From assembly GCA_900660155.1 (NCBI GenBank), contig CABFPE010000866.1:61709-101800 (forward strand): a DNA stretch of 40,092 nucleotides. The letters are read 5' to 3'. Shown piece after piece: positions 1 through 9,859 of the stretch. The notes beneath the pieces were generated by a model, which made no database searches, had not been told where the DNA came from, and worked only from the letters and a program-made list of their open reading frames with translations. Source of the DNA: Hofstenia miamia (taxonomy: Eukaryota > Xenacoelomorpha > Acoela > Hofsteniidae). The position numbers and the translations under genes are program-made. How positions within the stretch are numbered: position 1 is the stretch's first letter; every line of letters starts with the position of its first letter.

Positions 1-1260
1 GGAGAAACACAAGATAGTAACAACCACAGACAAGCCAATAAAACTCCCCTGTAGAAGAGTGCCAGAAGAAATGAAAGATGAATACAATCTCATACTCAAA
101 GAATTGATAGGCAATAAAATCATACGACCAAGCAAGAGCCCCTATGCAGACATCCAACAGTGTTTGTAAAACAAGGAGAAAAATACCGGCTATGTATAGA
201 CTTTCGAAAGCTAAACGAATTGATGAAGAAAGATTGCTACGCTCTGCCAAGAATAGAGGACATGTTATATGAAGCAAGCAAGCAAAAATATTTCACAACA
301 TTAGACTTGTGCAAGGCCTATTGGCAAGTGTGAATGGAGGAAGACGATATTGAGAAAACAGCATTCATAACACCTTAGAGTTGTATGAGTGGATCTACAT
401 GGCATTCAGACTATGCAATGCGCCGGTGACGTTTCAAAGATATATAACAAAAGTTCTGAAAAATAAGACGCCTAGAATGGAGGATGGTATCAATGCATAC
501 ATAGACGACATAATTGTAACAAGTGATACAGTACAAGAGCATATAGAGAAACTGGACAGAACATTGACAATTCTAGGAAAAGCTGGACTCCAAATAAATG
601 GCAACAAATGTGAAATCTTGAAGGAGAAAATCATCTTCCTAGGAAGAACGATAGAAAAAGGCAGAATATCAATGAAAGACAATGTAAGAGAGATGATACG
701 GAAAATAGAGAAACCAAATAATAAGAAAGACATCCAAAGAATAATGGGTTTCTTTAATTATTACAGCACATTCATCCCCAATATCACAGGGAAAACCGCT
801 AAAATGACAAAACTCATGAGGAAATCAGTACCATTCATATGGACATGGCAGGAACAGGAGGAACTGGATAACATCAAGGAGGAACTAGCAAAACTGCCAT
901 CACTCAATACACCGGATTATAATGAACAATTCATACTAGACTGTGATGCAAGCAAGGTCGCCATAGGAGCAATGCTAGGACAAATGAAAAATGGGAAGGA
1001 GGTACTGATACAATTCTTTAGCCATAAGCGAGGAGAATTATGGCTCCACCAAAGTGGAAATGCTAGCCCTAGTTGAGAGTATCAAAAAGTTCAGAGACTT
1101 TTTGATCGGAAAAGAGTTCTGAGTACGCACTGACAACAGCGGCCTTGCATGGCTAAAAAAATTCTCGGGAGATAAATTGGGCATCATATCCTGATGGATA
1201 GAATATCTTACTGAATTTACATTCACAATAGAGCATTGGAAGGGCACCTTACACAGCAGA
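1..1260 (+). pseudogene. pol: Reverse transcriptase-RNase H region of pol, copy 1
   Basis: Translation from base 1 gives the linker before RT (motif PIKLPCRRVP), then the RT fingers (YRLCIDFRKLN, ALPRIEDMLYEAS, TTLDLCKAYWQV). After a frameshift near 150 and stops at 331-333 and 375-377 the palm continues from 381 with FRLCNAPVTFQRY and the catalytic box YIDDI (about 499-513). The Ty3-type FGLCNAP box reads FRLCNAP here, as in copy 2. The connection is IMGFFNYYSTFIPNI. RNase H starts with FILDCDASKVAIGAMLG (about 930-980) and continues past a frameshift to RTDNSGLAWLKKFSGD. An in-frame TGA at 1120-1122 precedes VRTDNSG and is also present in copy 2. This RNA-copying enzyme converts the element RNA to DNA; this copy cannot be functional. 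Confidence 0.9.
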
Positions 1261-1312
1261 AAAGATAGATGGACGTGAAAACCAGAGTTCCAGTTTCTAC
1301 CGGAAAAGATAG

Positions 1313-3010
1313 ATGGAGAATACCAGCAAGATCAATTTAGACAAGAAAGGTCAAATGGTACTACCAATCATAATAAAGGAGGAAATCTCTGAAAAGGAGA
1401 TCATAGAGAAACAACAGGACGATGTAATCCTCAATGAGATAATAAGGAAACTGAAAGAACCCCAGGTGACACTATCAAAACTAACAGCAAGCTACTTCGA
1501 ATGCTACAAGTGGAAAACAAACCGAAATGGGTTACTGTACGTTGAAGGACAAAACAATAGGATTGCAATACCAGAGTATTTCAAAAGAGATCTTATACTG
1601 CAGATACATGAAAAAGGCCACCTAGGAATAACACAAACAGAGAAAACATTCAATGGGCAATTTATCACAACAGCAGTAAGGAAGGTAATCGAAGACATCA
1701 TTAATAAATGTACAACATGTCTGCTACACAACAGTCAACGATTTCCAACGCAGAGAGCACTGCTAGAAAAGATAATAGCCACACAACCAAACAAAATAGT
1801 CCACATTGACTTAGAACAACTATTGAAAGACAATGAGGGGTACCAATTCTTATTAGTGATGGTGGACAACTTTACAAAGTATGCAAGGATGATTCCAATG
1901 AAGAATACAACCGCGGAGACCACAGCAGAAATAGTAATGAAGGAATGGATACTGTGATTCGGGCTGATGGAAACAATCATATCGGATAAGGGACCACAAT
2001 TCAAGAGTGGTCTATTCCAGGAAATGGCCAAAATGCTAGAAATAGTGAGTGAGTGAACAACAGCATACCATCTGCAGGCAAATGGTGTGGTGGAACGACT
2101 AAACAGGACGCTGATAAAATTAATAAGAGTAACAACAATGAGGATTGGCGGAAATAGATGGAGAGAGGTGATTGAGATGATAGAATATTTCTACAACACG
2201 TCAGTACACTCGACAATGGGAATCACCCCATTTAAAGCAATGTTCAGCCAAGAGGCAGCCACACCACTATCAATGCAATACACTGACTACAGCAAAGCTT
2301 TGAACAATGAATATGTAAACCAATTATGCAAACAGATCTCAGCAATCCATGAAACAATATGCCACAACATGAAGAAATCAGCAGTAAGACAACAGTGAAA
2401 CTATAATAAAAAAATTTATGGGCATGCACACAAAGTAGGCAATAAAGTCTACGCACCAATGAAACTAACAGACACGAATCAAGTCCGCAAATTAAAAACA
2501 GTCTAGTCCAGACCACATATAATAATGCAAGAATTGCCAAATAATGAATATATGCTAGATAACGGCAGACTACTGCACTTCCAAAATTTAAAAAGAGCAA
2601 TGGCAGACATCAAGGAAACGAAAATAGACGGAAATGCCTAATTTAAATTAAACCAAATTAACAGCAAAGAGGTTATGTACGACATGTGTGATTTAGATAG
2701 CCTGCCAGAGGAGGAATTCGAGGAAGAATTCACAGCGGATATTGGAAATGAGCAATTGGAAAGAAGAGTGCAACCCCAGAGGGCTGCAAGAAATAAAACT
2801 ATATATAACCCTGAAATATGGGATATAGATATAATAACTGCATTTAGGAAACTAGAGAAGGATGCATCAGCCACTCAAGAAGTGAGTGAAGCGGAATCAA
2901 CCAACCGAGGGAATCCCGACCACAAACACGAGGAGGCGAGTGCGCAGAAGTTCTCAAACCAGATGTTGATTCGAGGGCAGAAGGGACGAGAACGAAGAGA
3001 TGGTCAATAG
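1313..3010 (+). pseudogene. pol: Integrase region of pol, copy 1
   Basis: The HHCC zinc domain is visible as HEKGH ... CTTC (about 1606-1715). The catalytic core has its first Asp in VHIDLEQL (about 1800-1823), the second Asp in SDKGPQF (about 1984-2004) and the Glu in VERLNR (about 2088-2105). A C-terminal module follows with the conserved LHFQNLKRA-like box (about 2575-2600) and an acidic tail ending in NPEIWDIDIITAF. Stops at 1955-1957, 2053-2055 (TGA), 2396-2398 (TGA) and others break it; copy 2 has sense codons at these places. The last open stretch (2675-3010) ends inside the 75-base periodic linker. The gene inserts element DNA in the host chromosome; this copy is inactive. Confidence 0.88.
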
Positions 3011-3283
3011 ACGACGTAGAGTTAAGAGGCGTCCTAGTAGTACTCAAGGCTGATTCAAGGGCAGAGATACAAACGGACAATCAGCCTCTTTGCAGCTTAA
3101 CTTTCCTTCCGGGGGATCACTTCGCTGATTCGAGGGCGGTGAAACAACCAGAGTTCCAGGGGAAGGTGTAAGTGGTGGAAGAACCGTGGAGATCCGGAAG
3201 CGATTCAAGGCTGAAGGTATCTCCACAGGAACCACAGCTGGTCAAGTATCGTTGGTTGTAACTGATAGCCGATTCAAGGGCAA
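2966..3283 (+). repeat. Integrase-ORF3 linker with five motif copies spaced ~75 bp (copy 1)
   Basis: The 14-16 base motif GCYGATTCRAGGGCRG recurs at about 2966, 3049, 3124, 3200 and 3268, giving intervals of 83, 75, 76 and 68. Sequence between the motifs is not obviously repeated. When the motif begins CCGATTCAAGGGC it encodes RFKG; with CTGATTC it gives a TGA in that frame. The block spans the end of pol and the start of ORF3. Confidence 0.7.
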
Positions 3284-5375
3284 CTCAGTTGACACCAGTG
3301 GCACAGGTTCACAGCCTATGGACTGTGAACTGAGCACAAGCAGATTACCTTTATGGATGAGGCAAATAGACGCCTCCTCAGAAACAAAATCAGAGAGTAC
3401 AGTAAGATCTAGAGAGAGAGAAAAGCAAATGTCTAAAATTGATGGAGAAATGTTGCACCCTTATTTCATGGCAACCACAAAAATGCGGCATAATGTGTTC
3501 AAGAAATTATCTCCAGAAACTAAAACATTAATCAGGAAAACCGCCAAAATGGAAGGAAGCAATCTGCCAATTCTACTAGATGCAGACAATCAGCCCAAAT
3601 TTAACGTATTGATCAGTTATCCACAGGAGTTGAAGGAAACAATCGATAGGTCATATATGAGAAGCTTGATTCACATAACATTCAATGAAGACTTTACACT
3701 GGAAACAGCACAAGCACTCATTGCATACAAGGAACAGATAGCAAAGATTCCAGAGATAAATCTAGACAAAGAAAACTTAACAATCATACACATGTTAAGA
3801 GAAAAGGAATACACAAAGCATTTACAAAAACAGATCAATCAAACAGTACGAATGGCAAGAGTACAACAGATAAGATTAGTCATCATAGTAATGAGAGAAA
3901 ACCTGGAGGAATTACCAAAATATCTAAAAGATATGGTGTTACAAACAGAAAACTTCCCATGGGAGAAGAAAGAGTTCACAATCTCCGAACTAATTTGCTT
4001 TGACTTACAAATCGATTATTGGGCACAGATATATGGAATCATGATAGACAATAGTATAGCAATAGATCTGTTCCAACAAACGAAAACGGCGGAAATGCTA
4101 CAAGAAAATGAAGGATTAGAAAAAGCCATGACATTATTTATCAAGTGCAGCATGACTCAACGCCAGGAGCATTTGGAAGAAATTCAGAACATTTGGGCAA
4201 AGATGAAGTTGCAAAAGAAGATAGACGAATCATGGCCTGAAATCAGAATAGAGGCACCAGCGCGCAAATACCACAAAACAGTGGAGATGGTACTGGCAGA
4301 GATCAATTGAGCATATGAGCTGAACACAAAAAAGGATTTTCGTAAACTTATATTGGAGGAGAAGAATGCACCAGAAATTCAATACAGGACATCCACATTG
4401 CTTTTAGCGATATTGCTCACAGAAGAGAAAAATCTCAGACTACCCATAACAAGGAGCCAAAGAATAAAGCTCACAAAGGCTAAAAAGTTCGAAATCGCGT
4501 TATCACCAATGAACATGCAGACAAAAAATTGGATATTGAAAGGACATGTTGAAAAAATTGAATCACCAAACAAAAATGAGAAACCGCTGCAGACAATGGA
4601 AAAACTGCTAAGTAGACTGATAATGAAGCATCACCCAATGGGAAGAATGTTGATAGTAGAACTAGCAAACCTTACAGGGATATGCCCAAGTGAGATACAG
4701 ATATTCGAAGAACCCATGTGAAAGTACATGTGGGGTGCAACATCAGAGACATGACTAAAACAACTGCAGAATCAAACATGGATAACCACTAAGAAAATAA
4801 TCAAACGCAGATTAGTCAACACTGAGGACGTAAGACAACTAGTGAATCAGAAAAACGTGCAACAAGTAATAGACGAGAACATGAAACATCACGCCAGAGA
4901 CAGCCTGTGATGCACATTTACGAAAATAATCAAAAGAGCAGAAATGCTAAAGAAAGGCGGAATAACAACACCAGTAGAGATATGCGAAATGGTGACAAAA
5001 ACACAACAGGAAATCATTAAGGAGGAACTACTACTAACTTCATCACAGTTGATACTATCCCTGAATACACAGACATTTATTGTTAGAATAAATATTGAAA
5101 AGTGGGGAGACACAAGCCAAGATAGCACAATCAAATGGATTGACACCAATGATGAACGATTCCTGGTAGAAATAAAAGTAACAAAGGAAAAGAAGGAGGT
5201 AGCAGAAAGAAACTACCAGAGAATAAGGGAACAACAAACGGTTGCAATAATGAAATTAATGTTTACTGAAGCATTCACGTGCACAGAACTAGAAGAACTG
5301 TTGAAGCCATTCAATCAGATCATGGTCAACGTTGAATGCATTACATCAAAAATTGACATACAAGAACGCATATGA
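3186..5375 (+). pseudogene. ORF3 of the gypsy-type element, unknown function, copy 1
   Basis: A long reading frame follows integrase, where some gypsy elements carry an envelope gene. It starts at the ATG at 3186, runs open to a TGA at 4308, then continues in related fragments (4353-4721, 4944-5375). Translation shows a Ser/Thr-rich start with DSRFKGNS, an Arg/Glu-rich stretch (RSREREKQMSK), then a conserved core beginning LHPYFMATTKMRH and long charged helical-looking segments. I see no signal peptide, furin site or membrane segment, which argues against an envelope protein. I do not recognise a domain. Stops at 4308, 4719, 4752 and 4907 are sense codons in copy 2. It ends with TGA at 5373-5375, directly followed by the ATG of ORF4 in the same frame. 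Confidence 0.75.
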
Positions 5376-6429
5376 ATGAAATTAAGCAAACAGGGACTCA
5401 CGCAATCATTTTGGGAGACAATCCCAGAAGCAAAAATGAACTACCCCGCCACCATTGGCTTAGCAACGGCATCCAACACAATCGGCACTTATGATGAAAT
5501 TGAGAGACTCATTGATACAAAAATCTTACTATGTATGCTGCCAAAAATGATTGCAATACCCATGGTACTGCCAAGATGGAGACTCCCAAAGGAGGTAAGA
5601 CCAGCAAAAACTTTTCTACACGAATACAAATCTTATGTGAATTCACAACGCAAAGCTATAGAAATGACAGAACTGGAAGATTACAAGAGAAGAAAAATAA
5701 ATATTGCTAGACAACGACAATAAGGAACGCATTTATATTGAAGGAAAAATCACCATAGATCAATTATATACAAGAGGAGAAGCAATACACATTCAACTAT
5801 AAGAACTAAGAGATGAAATATAGAAACGCCAGCTGCGGGCAGTCATGCTATTTTTGGGAGTGAACAATATTGTATGGACCAATATGTGGGAACAAAAGTA
5901 TCGCTTCTATGACATAATGAAAAGAGTGGAAATTGTCACTATGATGCACATTGGAAAGAACGATCCTGGCGAGATATCAGAGCAAGAAGTAGTGGATAAC
6001 ATCAGCTTTTTCTATAAAGATGTAGTGAACACGCGCAGCCTATGAAAGGTCTTTACTTTCTTTTATCCGAATACACAGATGAGAGCAGACTTAGCCCACA
6101 CATGTAAAGCCAATATGCAGATGATGCTCCTAATAGCAATAAAAGGCATTTGCTTGTACAAGAAATACTTTGAAATTTTCTCACGAAAAATGAACAAATT
6201 GTGAGAGATGACACCTATAGCGGAGAACATCAGAGAGAATCAATTTCTAAAATACACAAATACTGTCTCCACTGAATGAGAGGCAGTACTCAAAATGTCG
6301 AAGCAATCTGAGTATGCAATGATAACATGGGAAGATTTTGAGGCAGAGTCACTCATAAGAGAAGCAGACACTCTCGTGCATGGGGAGCAGCTAGTGCTGT
6401 CCATAACGCAAGCTGAGGAGGGTGTGTAG
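5376..6429 (+). pseudogene. ORF4 of the gypsy-type element, possible SGNH-hydrolase-like relic, copy 1
   Basis: Begins ATG at 5376 immediately after the ORF3 TGA, open to 5723 (MKLSKQGLTQSFWETIPEAK start), then a frameshift; the matching text continues through 5845-6045 (VMLFLGVNNIVWTNMWEQKY) and on to a TAG at 6427-6429 located in the first bases of the LTR. Copy 2 reads GVNDI where this copy has GVNNI. The hydrophobic strand followed by GxND resembles block III of SGNH/GDSL hydrolases, and a later D-T-L-V-H could be the Asp/His block, but no clear GDS serine block is present. The assignment is speculative. Several frameshifts and stops make this copy nonfunctional. Confidence 0.65.
6415..6424 (+). 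other. Polypurine tract (plus-strand primer) of copy 1
   Basis: GAGGAGGGTG lies directly before the LTR start TGTAGC, the position of the plus-strand primer in LTR retrotransposons. Copy 2 has the equivalent GAGGAGGGCG at 8812-8821 on the minus strand. The tract is also the coding sequence for the last residues of ORF4. Confidence 0.7.
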
Positions 6430-7072
6430 CATCAACCAAAAATACATGTACAAATTAATAGATGCTTGAAATGGCTGGATAGCCAAACTCTAGGAATATT
6501 TATCTATTGTTAATAGTAGGAGACTTGACTATAATCGACCGAATAATTGACCTTACATGTAGTATTATTAAATGTAAGTATAGGAAACTGCAACGTATTA
6601 ATAAATTTCTAAAGCCAGTAATTTTATGGTAATGGCTACTTTAATATTAGATAATGGCAGTTAGTATCAACGCCCAGTTGCTTTACTTATCCAACCCAAC
6701 AGACACTTTACAAAATTGAGTTTAAGTCAGTCACATCTTGACGTGAGTACACGCACTGAGCTAATGTAGGGTACACATAAATAATTCCCATTGAGCTGAG
6801 ATGGTGCAGTACTTGGTCAATCATTTAGGAAGGAGGATAACTGTGGTGTGGAGATCGGCTTTGGGCAGTGGCCCATAGATGATTCAATGAGGAAACGTCA
6901 CACTGCTTCGTCACCTAAAAAGTGATGATTAATACTCAATTAACCTAATCAGTTAAACAGAGAAGAAACATCTGGCGGTTGACTACATAGGTAAATCCTC
7001 ACCCACCATTTACTGAGTGATAGTTATTAACAATAATACAATGTATGAATAGGCCAGGTGGAGGATGTTACA
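6425..7072 (+). repeat. 3' LTR of copy 1, internally deleted (648 bp)
   Basis: Starts TGTAGCATCAACC after the polypurine tract and ends GGAGGATGTTACA. The two ends form the imperfect inverted repeat typical of this LTR family. Relative to the 1.16 kb LTR at 17840-18999 it lacks about 500 bases soon after the start, including the promoter-proximal part, so it could not drive transcription normally. Confidence 0.85.
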
Positions 7073-7883
7073 TTACAATATTGCACATTATGAGAAAAAT
7101 AGAGTAGCCAATTAAGAAGTATTAGACAAATTGTAACAAGCAAAACTACGCTTACATCAGAACAGCCATATTGGCAGAAGATTAATTCAAAATTTGAAAT
7201 CACAGGTACTTAGAACTTTTTAAATAAATTGTTTAGAATTTAAGTGGAATTTGATGAACAATAAATTCTTTGGAGTTTATTTTGATTTATTATCTTAATT
7301 TATCTGGGTTGAAATTTACTAAAATGTTCAGCTAAGCAAGTTGTGTCAAGTAGTGGCTGGAGTCCATCATGGGAGCGATTTGAAGGGTCCTTGTGCTAGT
7401 CACAAAGCCGCACCTAAGTTACAGATAGGGAGTTTTTCGATTCTAGCTTAGTCTGACTATCGATCACTACATGTACATTATAATAAATTCACAAAATGGC
7501 TGGATAATCGACAATTAGGGTTACATCTGTATTATTAAAAGTAGGAGACTTGACTATAATCGACTGAATAAATGACTTTACATGCATCACTATGAAATGT
7601 AAGTGTAAGAAGCTGCAATTAGTTAATTAATTATTAAAAGCTGATAGTTTTACAGTAATGGTTAGTTTGATATTAAATGAGTGCAGCTAGTGTCAATGCC
7701 TGGTTGCTTTACTTATTCAGTTTAACAAACACTTTACAAAAACATGAGTTTAAGTCAGTAATGCTTTGACATGAGTACATGCACTGAGTTAATGTAAGGC
7801 ACACATAATTAATGTCCGATTGAGCTGAGATGGTGCAACGAACTTGGTAAATCATTAGTGAAGGAGAGGAACTGTTGTGTGGA
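7073..7883 (+). repeat. Truncated LTR of the same family (plus orientation)
   Basis: Begins inside the LTR with TTACAATATTGCAC and proceeds colinearly with the reverse complement of 18065-18875. It lacks the first ~120 and last ~230 bases of a full LTR. It abuts the 3' end of the copy 1 LTR on the left and an inverted LTR on the right. Confidence 0.85.
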
Positions 7884-7893
7884 GTTCCTCTCC
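7863..7893. other. Centre of an LTR-LTR palindrome
   Basis: GGAGAGGAAC (7863-7872) and GTTCCTCTCC (7884-7893) are perfect complements around an 11-base loop. They are the inner ends of two ~800-base inverted LTR arms (7073-7872 and 7884-8676), so the whole block can fold into one long hairpin. Confidence 0.8.
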
Positions 7894-8811
7894 TCCATGA
7901 ATGATTGAACAAATCCACTGCACAGTCTCAGCTCAAGAAGGACTAATTATGTGTACCTTACCTTAGCTCAGTGCGTGTACTCATGTCAAGTTGTAACTGA
8001 CTTAAACTCAATTTTGTAAAGTGTTTGTTGGTTTGATTAAGTAAAGCAACCGGGAGTTGACACTAACTGCATTTAAATAATATAAAAATAGCCATTACCA
8101 TAAAATTACTGGCTTTGTAAATTAATTAATAGATTGCAGTTTCCTATACTTACATTTAATAACAGTACGTGTAAAGTCATTTATTCGGTTGATTATAGTC
8201 AAGTCTCCTACTATTAAGAATAGATATATACTCCTAGGGTTTGACTATCCAGTCATTTCAAGCATCTATTATTTCATACATGTATAGATTGATAGTCAGA
8301 CTAAGCAAGAATCAAAAAACTCCTAACCGTAACATAAGTGTGGTTTCATGACTGGCACAAGGACCCTTTGAATCACTCCCGTGATGGAATCCAGCCACTA
8401 CTCAACACAACTTGCTTAGCTGAACATTTTATTAAATATCAAACCAGATAAATGAAGAATGAAAAATAAAATAAACTCTGAAGATTTTATCTTTCATCAA
8501 ATTTCTCTAAAATTCTAAGCTATTTATTTAAAAATTTTAAAGTACCTGCTGATTTTGAATTTCAAATAAATCTTCTGCCAATATGGCTGTTCTTATGTAA
8601 GGGTAATTTCGCTTGTTACAATTTTTCAAATAGTACTTAATCGCTACAGTGTTTTTCTCAAAATGCACAATATTGTAAATTGGTTGCATCTTACAAAATG
8701 AATAAGATAATTAACTAAATTTTACAATCATATTTCTGATTATATTTAATCACTGTAATCATTCGACGTTAATCTTTTGTTTGCATATTATACCTTTTGG
8801 ATGATGCGACA
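7884..8811 (-). repeat. 3' LTR of copy 2, truncated
   Basis: In minus orientation it begins TGTCGCATCATCC at 8811, right after the polypurine tract GAGGAGGGCG, and is nearly identical to 18065-18999 (the 5' LTR of copy 2). Its last ~225 bases are missing because it ends at the palindrome centre. Confidence 0.88.
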
Positions 8812-9859
8812 CGCCCTCCTCAGCTTGCATTATGGACAGCACTGGTCGCTCCCCATGCACGAGAGTGTCTGCTTTTTGTATAAGTGACTCTGCCTCAGAA
8901 TCTTCCCATGTTATCATCACGTATTCAGATTGCTTTGACATTTTTAGTACTGCCTCATGTTCGGTGGTAACGGTGTTTGCATATTTTAAGAATCAAGTCT
9001 CTCTGATATTCTCTGCTATAGGTGTCATTTCTCGCAATTTGTTCATCTTTTGTGAGAAAATTTCAAAGTAATTCTCATATAAGCGAATGCCTTTTATTGC
9101 TATTAGGAGCGTTATTTGCACATCTTCTTTGCATGTGTGGGCTAGATCTGCTCTCATCTGCGTATTTGAATAAAATAACATGAAGACCTTTTGTAAGCTG
9201 CAGGTGTTTGCTACATCTTTATAGAAGAAGCTGATGTTATCCACGACTTCTTGCTCTGATATCTCGCCAGGATCATTCTTTCTGATGCGCATCATAGTGA
9301 TGATTTCCACTCTTTTCATTACGTCATAGTAGCGGTATTTTTGTTCCCACATATCGGTCCACATGATGTCGTTAACTCCCGAAAACAACATGACTGCCCA
9401 CGGCTGGCATTTCTCTATTTCATCTCTTAGTTCTTGCAGTTGAATGTGTATTGCTTTTCCCCTTGTGTATAATTGATCTGGGGTAATGCTTCCTTCAATA
9501 CAAATGCGTTCCTTGTTGTCATTGTCTAGCAATATCTTTTTCGTTCTCTTGTACTCTTCCCTTTCTGTCATTTCTACAGCTTTCCATTGTGAATTCATAT
9601 ATGATTTATATTCATGTAGAAAAGCCTTCACTGGTTTTATCTGCTTTGGGAGTCTCCATCTTGGCAGTATCATAGGTATTGCAATTGTTTTCAGCGGCAT
9701 ACATAGTAAGATCTTTGTATTGATGAGTCTCTCAATTTCATCATAAGTGCCCGTTGTGTTAGATGCCGTTGCTAATCCAATGGTGGCGGGGTAATTCATT
9801 TTTGCTTCTGGGATTGTCTCCCAAAATGATTTTGTGAGTCCCCATTTGCTTAGTTTCAT
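8759..9859 (-). pseudogene. ORF4 of copy 2, possible SGNH-hydrolase-like protein
   Basis: ATG at 9859 directly follows the ORF3 stop (TGA at 9862-9860) in the same frame. The frame is open to a TGA at about 8993 and then continues to 8759, about 366 codons in all. Visible segments are MKLSKWGLTKSFWETIPEAK at the start, the hydrophobic strand VMLFSGVNDI (about residue 160) and ADTLVHGERPV near the end. GxND and D-x-x-x-H recall blocks III and V of SGNH hydrolases, a fold known as an esterase in ORF1 of some CR1/L2 non-LTR elements; a nucleophile serine block is not evident (ILLDNDN stands about where one might be expected). The reading frame runs through the polypurine tract into the LTR. The function is inferred, not shown. 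Confidence 0.7.

Larger units (their letters stand above)
1..7072 (+). mobile_element. Ty3/gypsy-type LTR retrotransposon, copy 1 (5' end outside window, defective)
   Basis: Coding order on the plus strand is RT, RNase H, integrase, ORF3, ORF4, a purine-rich tract and an LTR, which defines Ty3/gypsy order (integrase after RNase H) with two extra ORFs after integrase. Gag, protease and 5' LTR lie before the window. All reading frames carry stops or frameshifts, so this copy is dead. It is closely related to the minus-strand copy at 7884-18999 throughout, including two shared in-frame TGA codons. The 3' LTR has lost roughly 500 internal bases compared with the LTR at 17840-18999. Its 3' flank is another truncated LTR, so this copy is inserted in or joined to older LTR sequence. 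Confidence 0.9.

Noticed and set aside
3186..6429. ORF3/ORF4 as an envelope gene of an endogenous retrovirus
   Set aside because: No signal peptide, furin-like site, fusion peptide or transmembrane segment in any copy.
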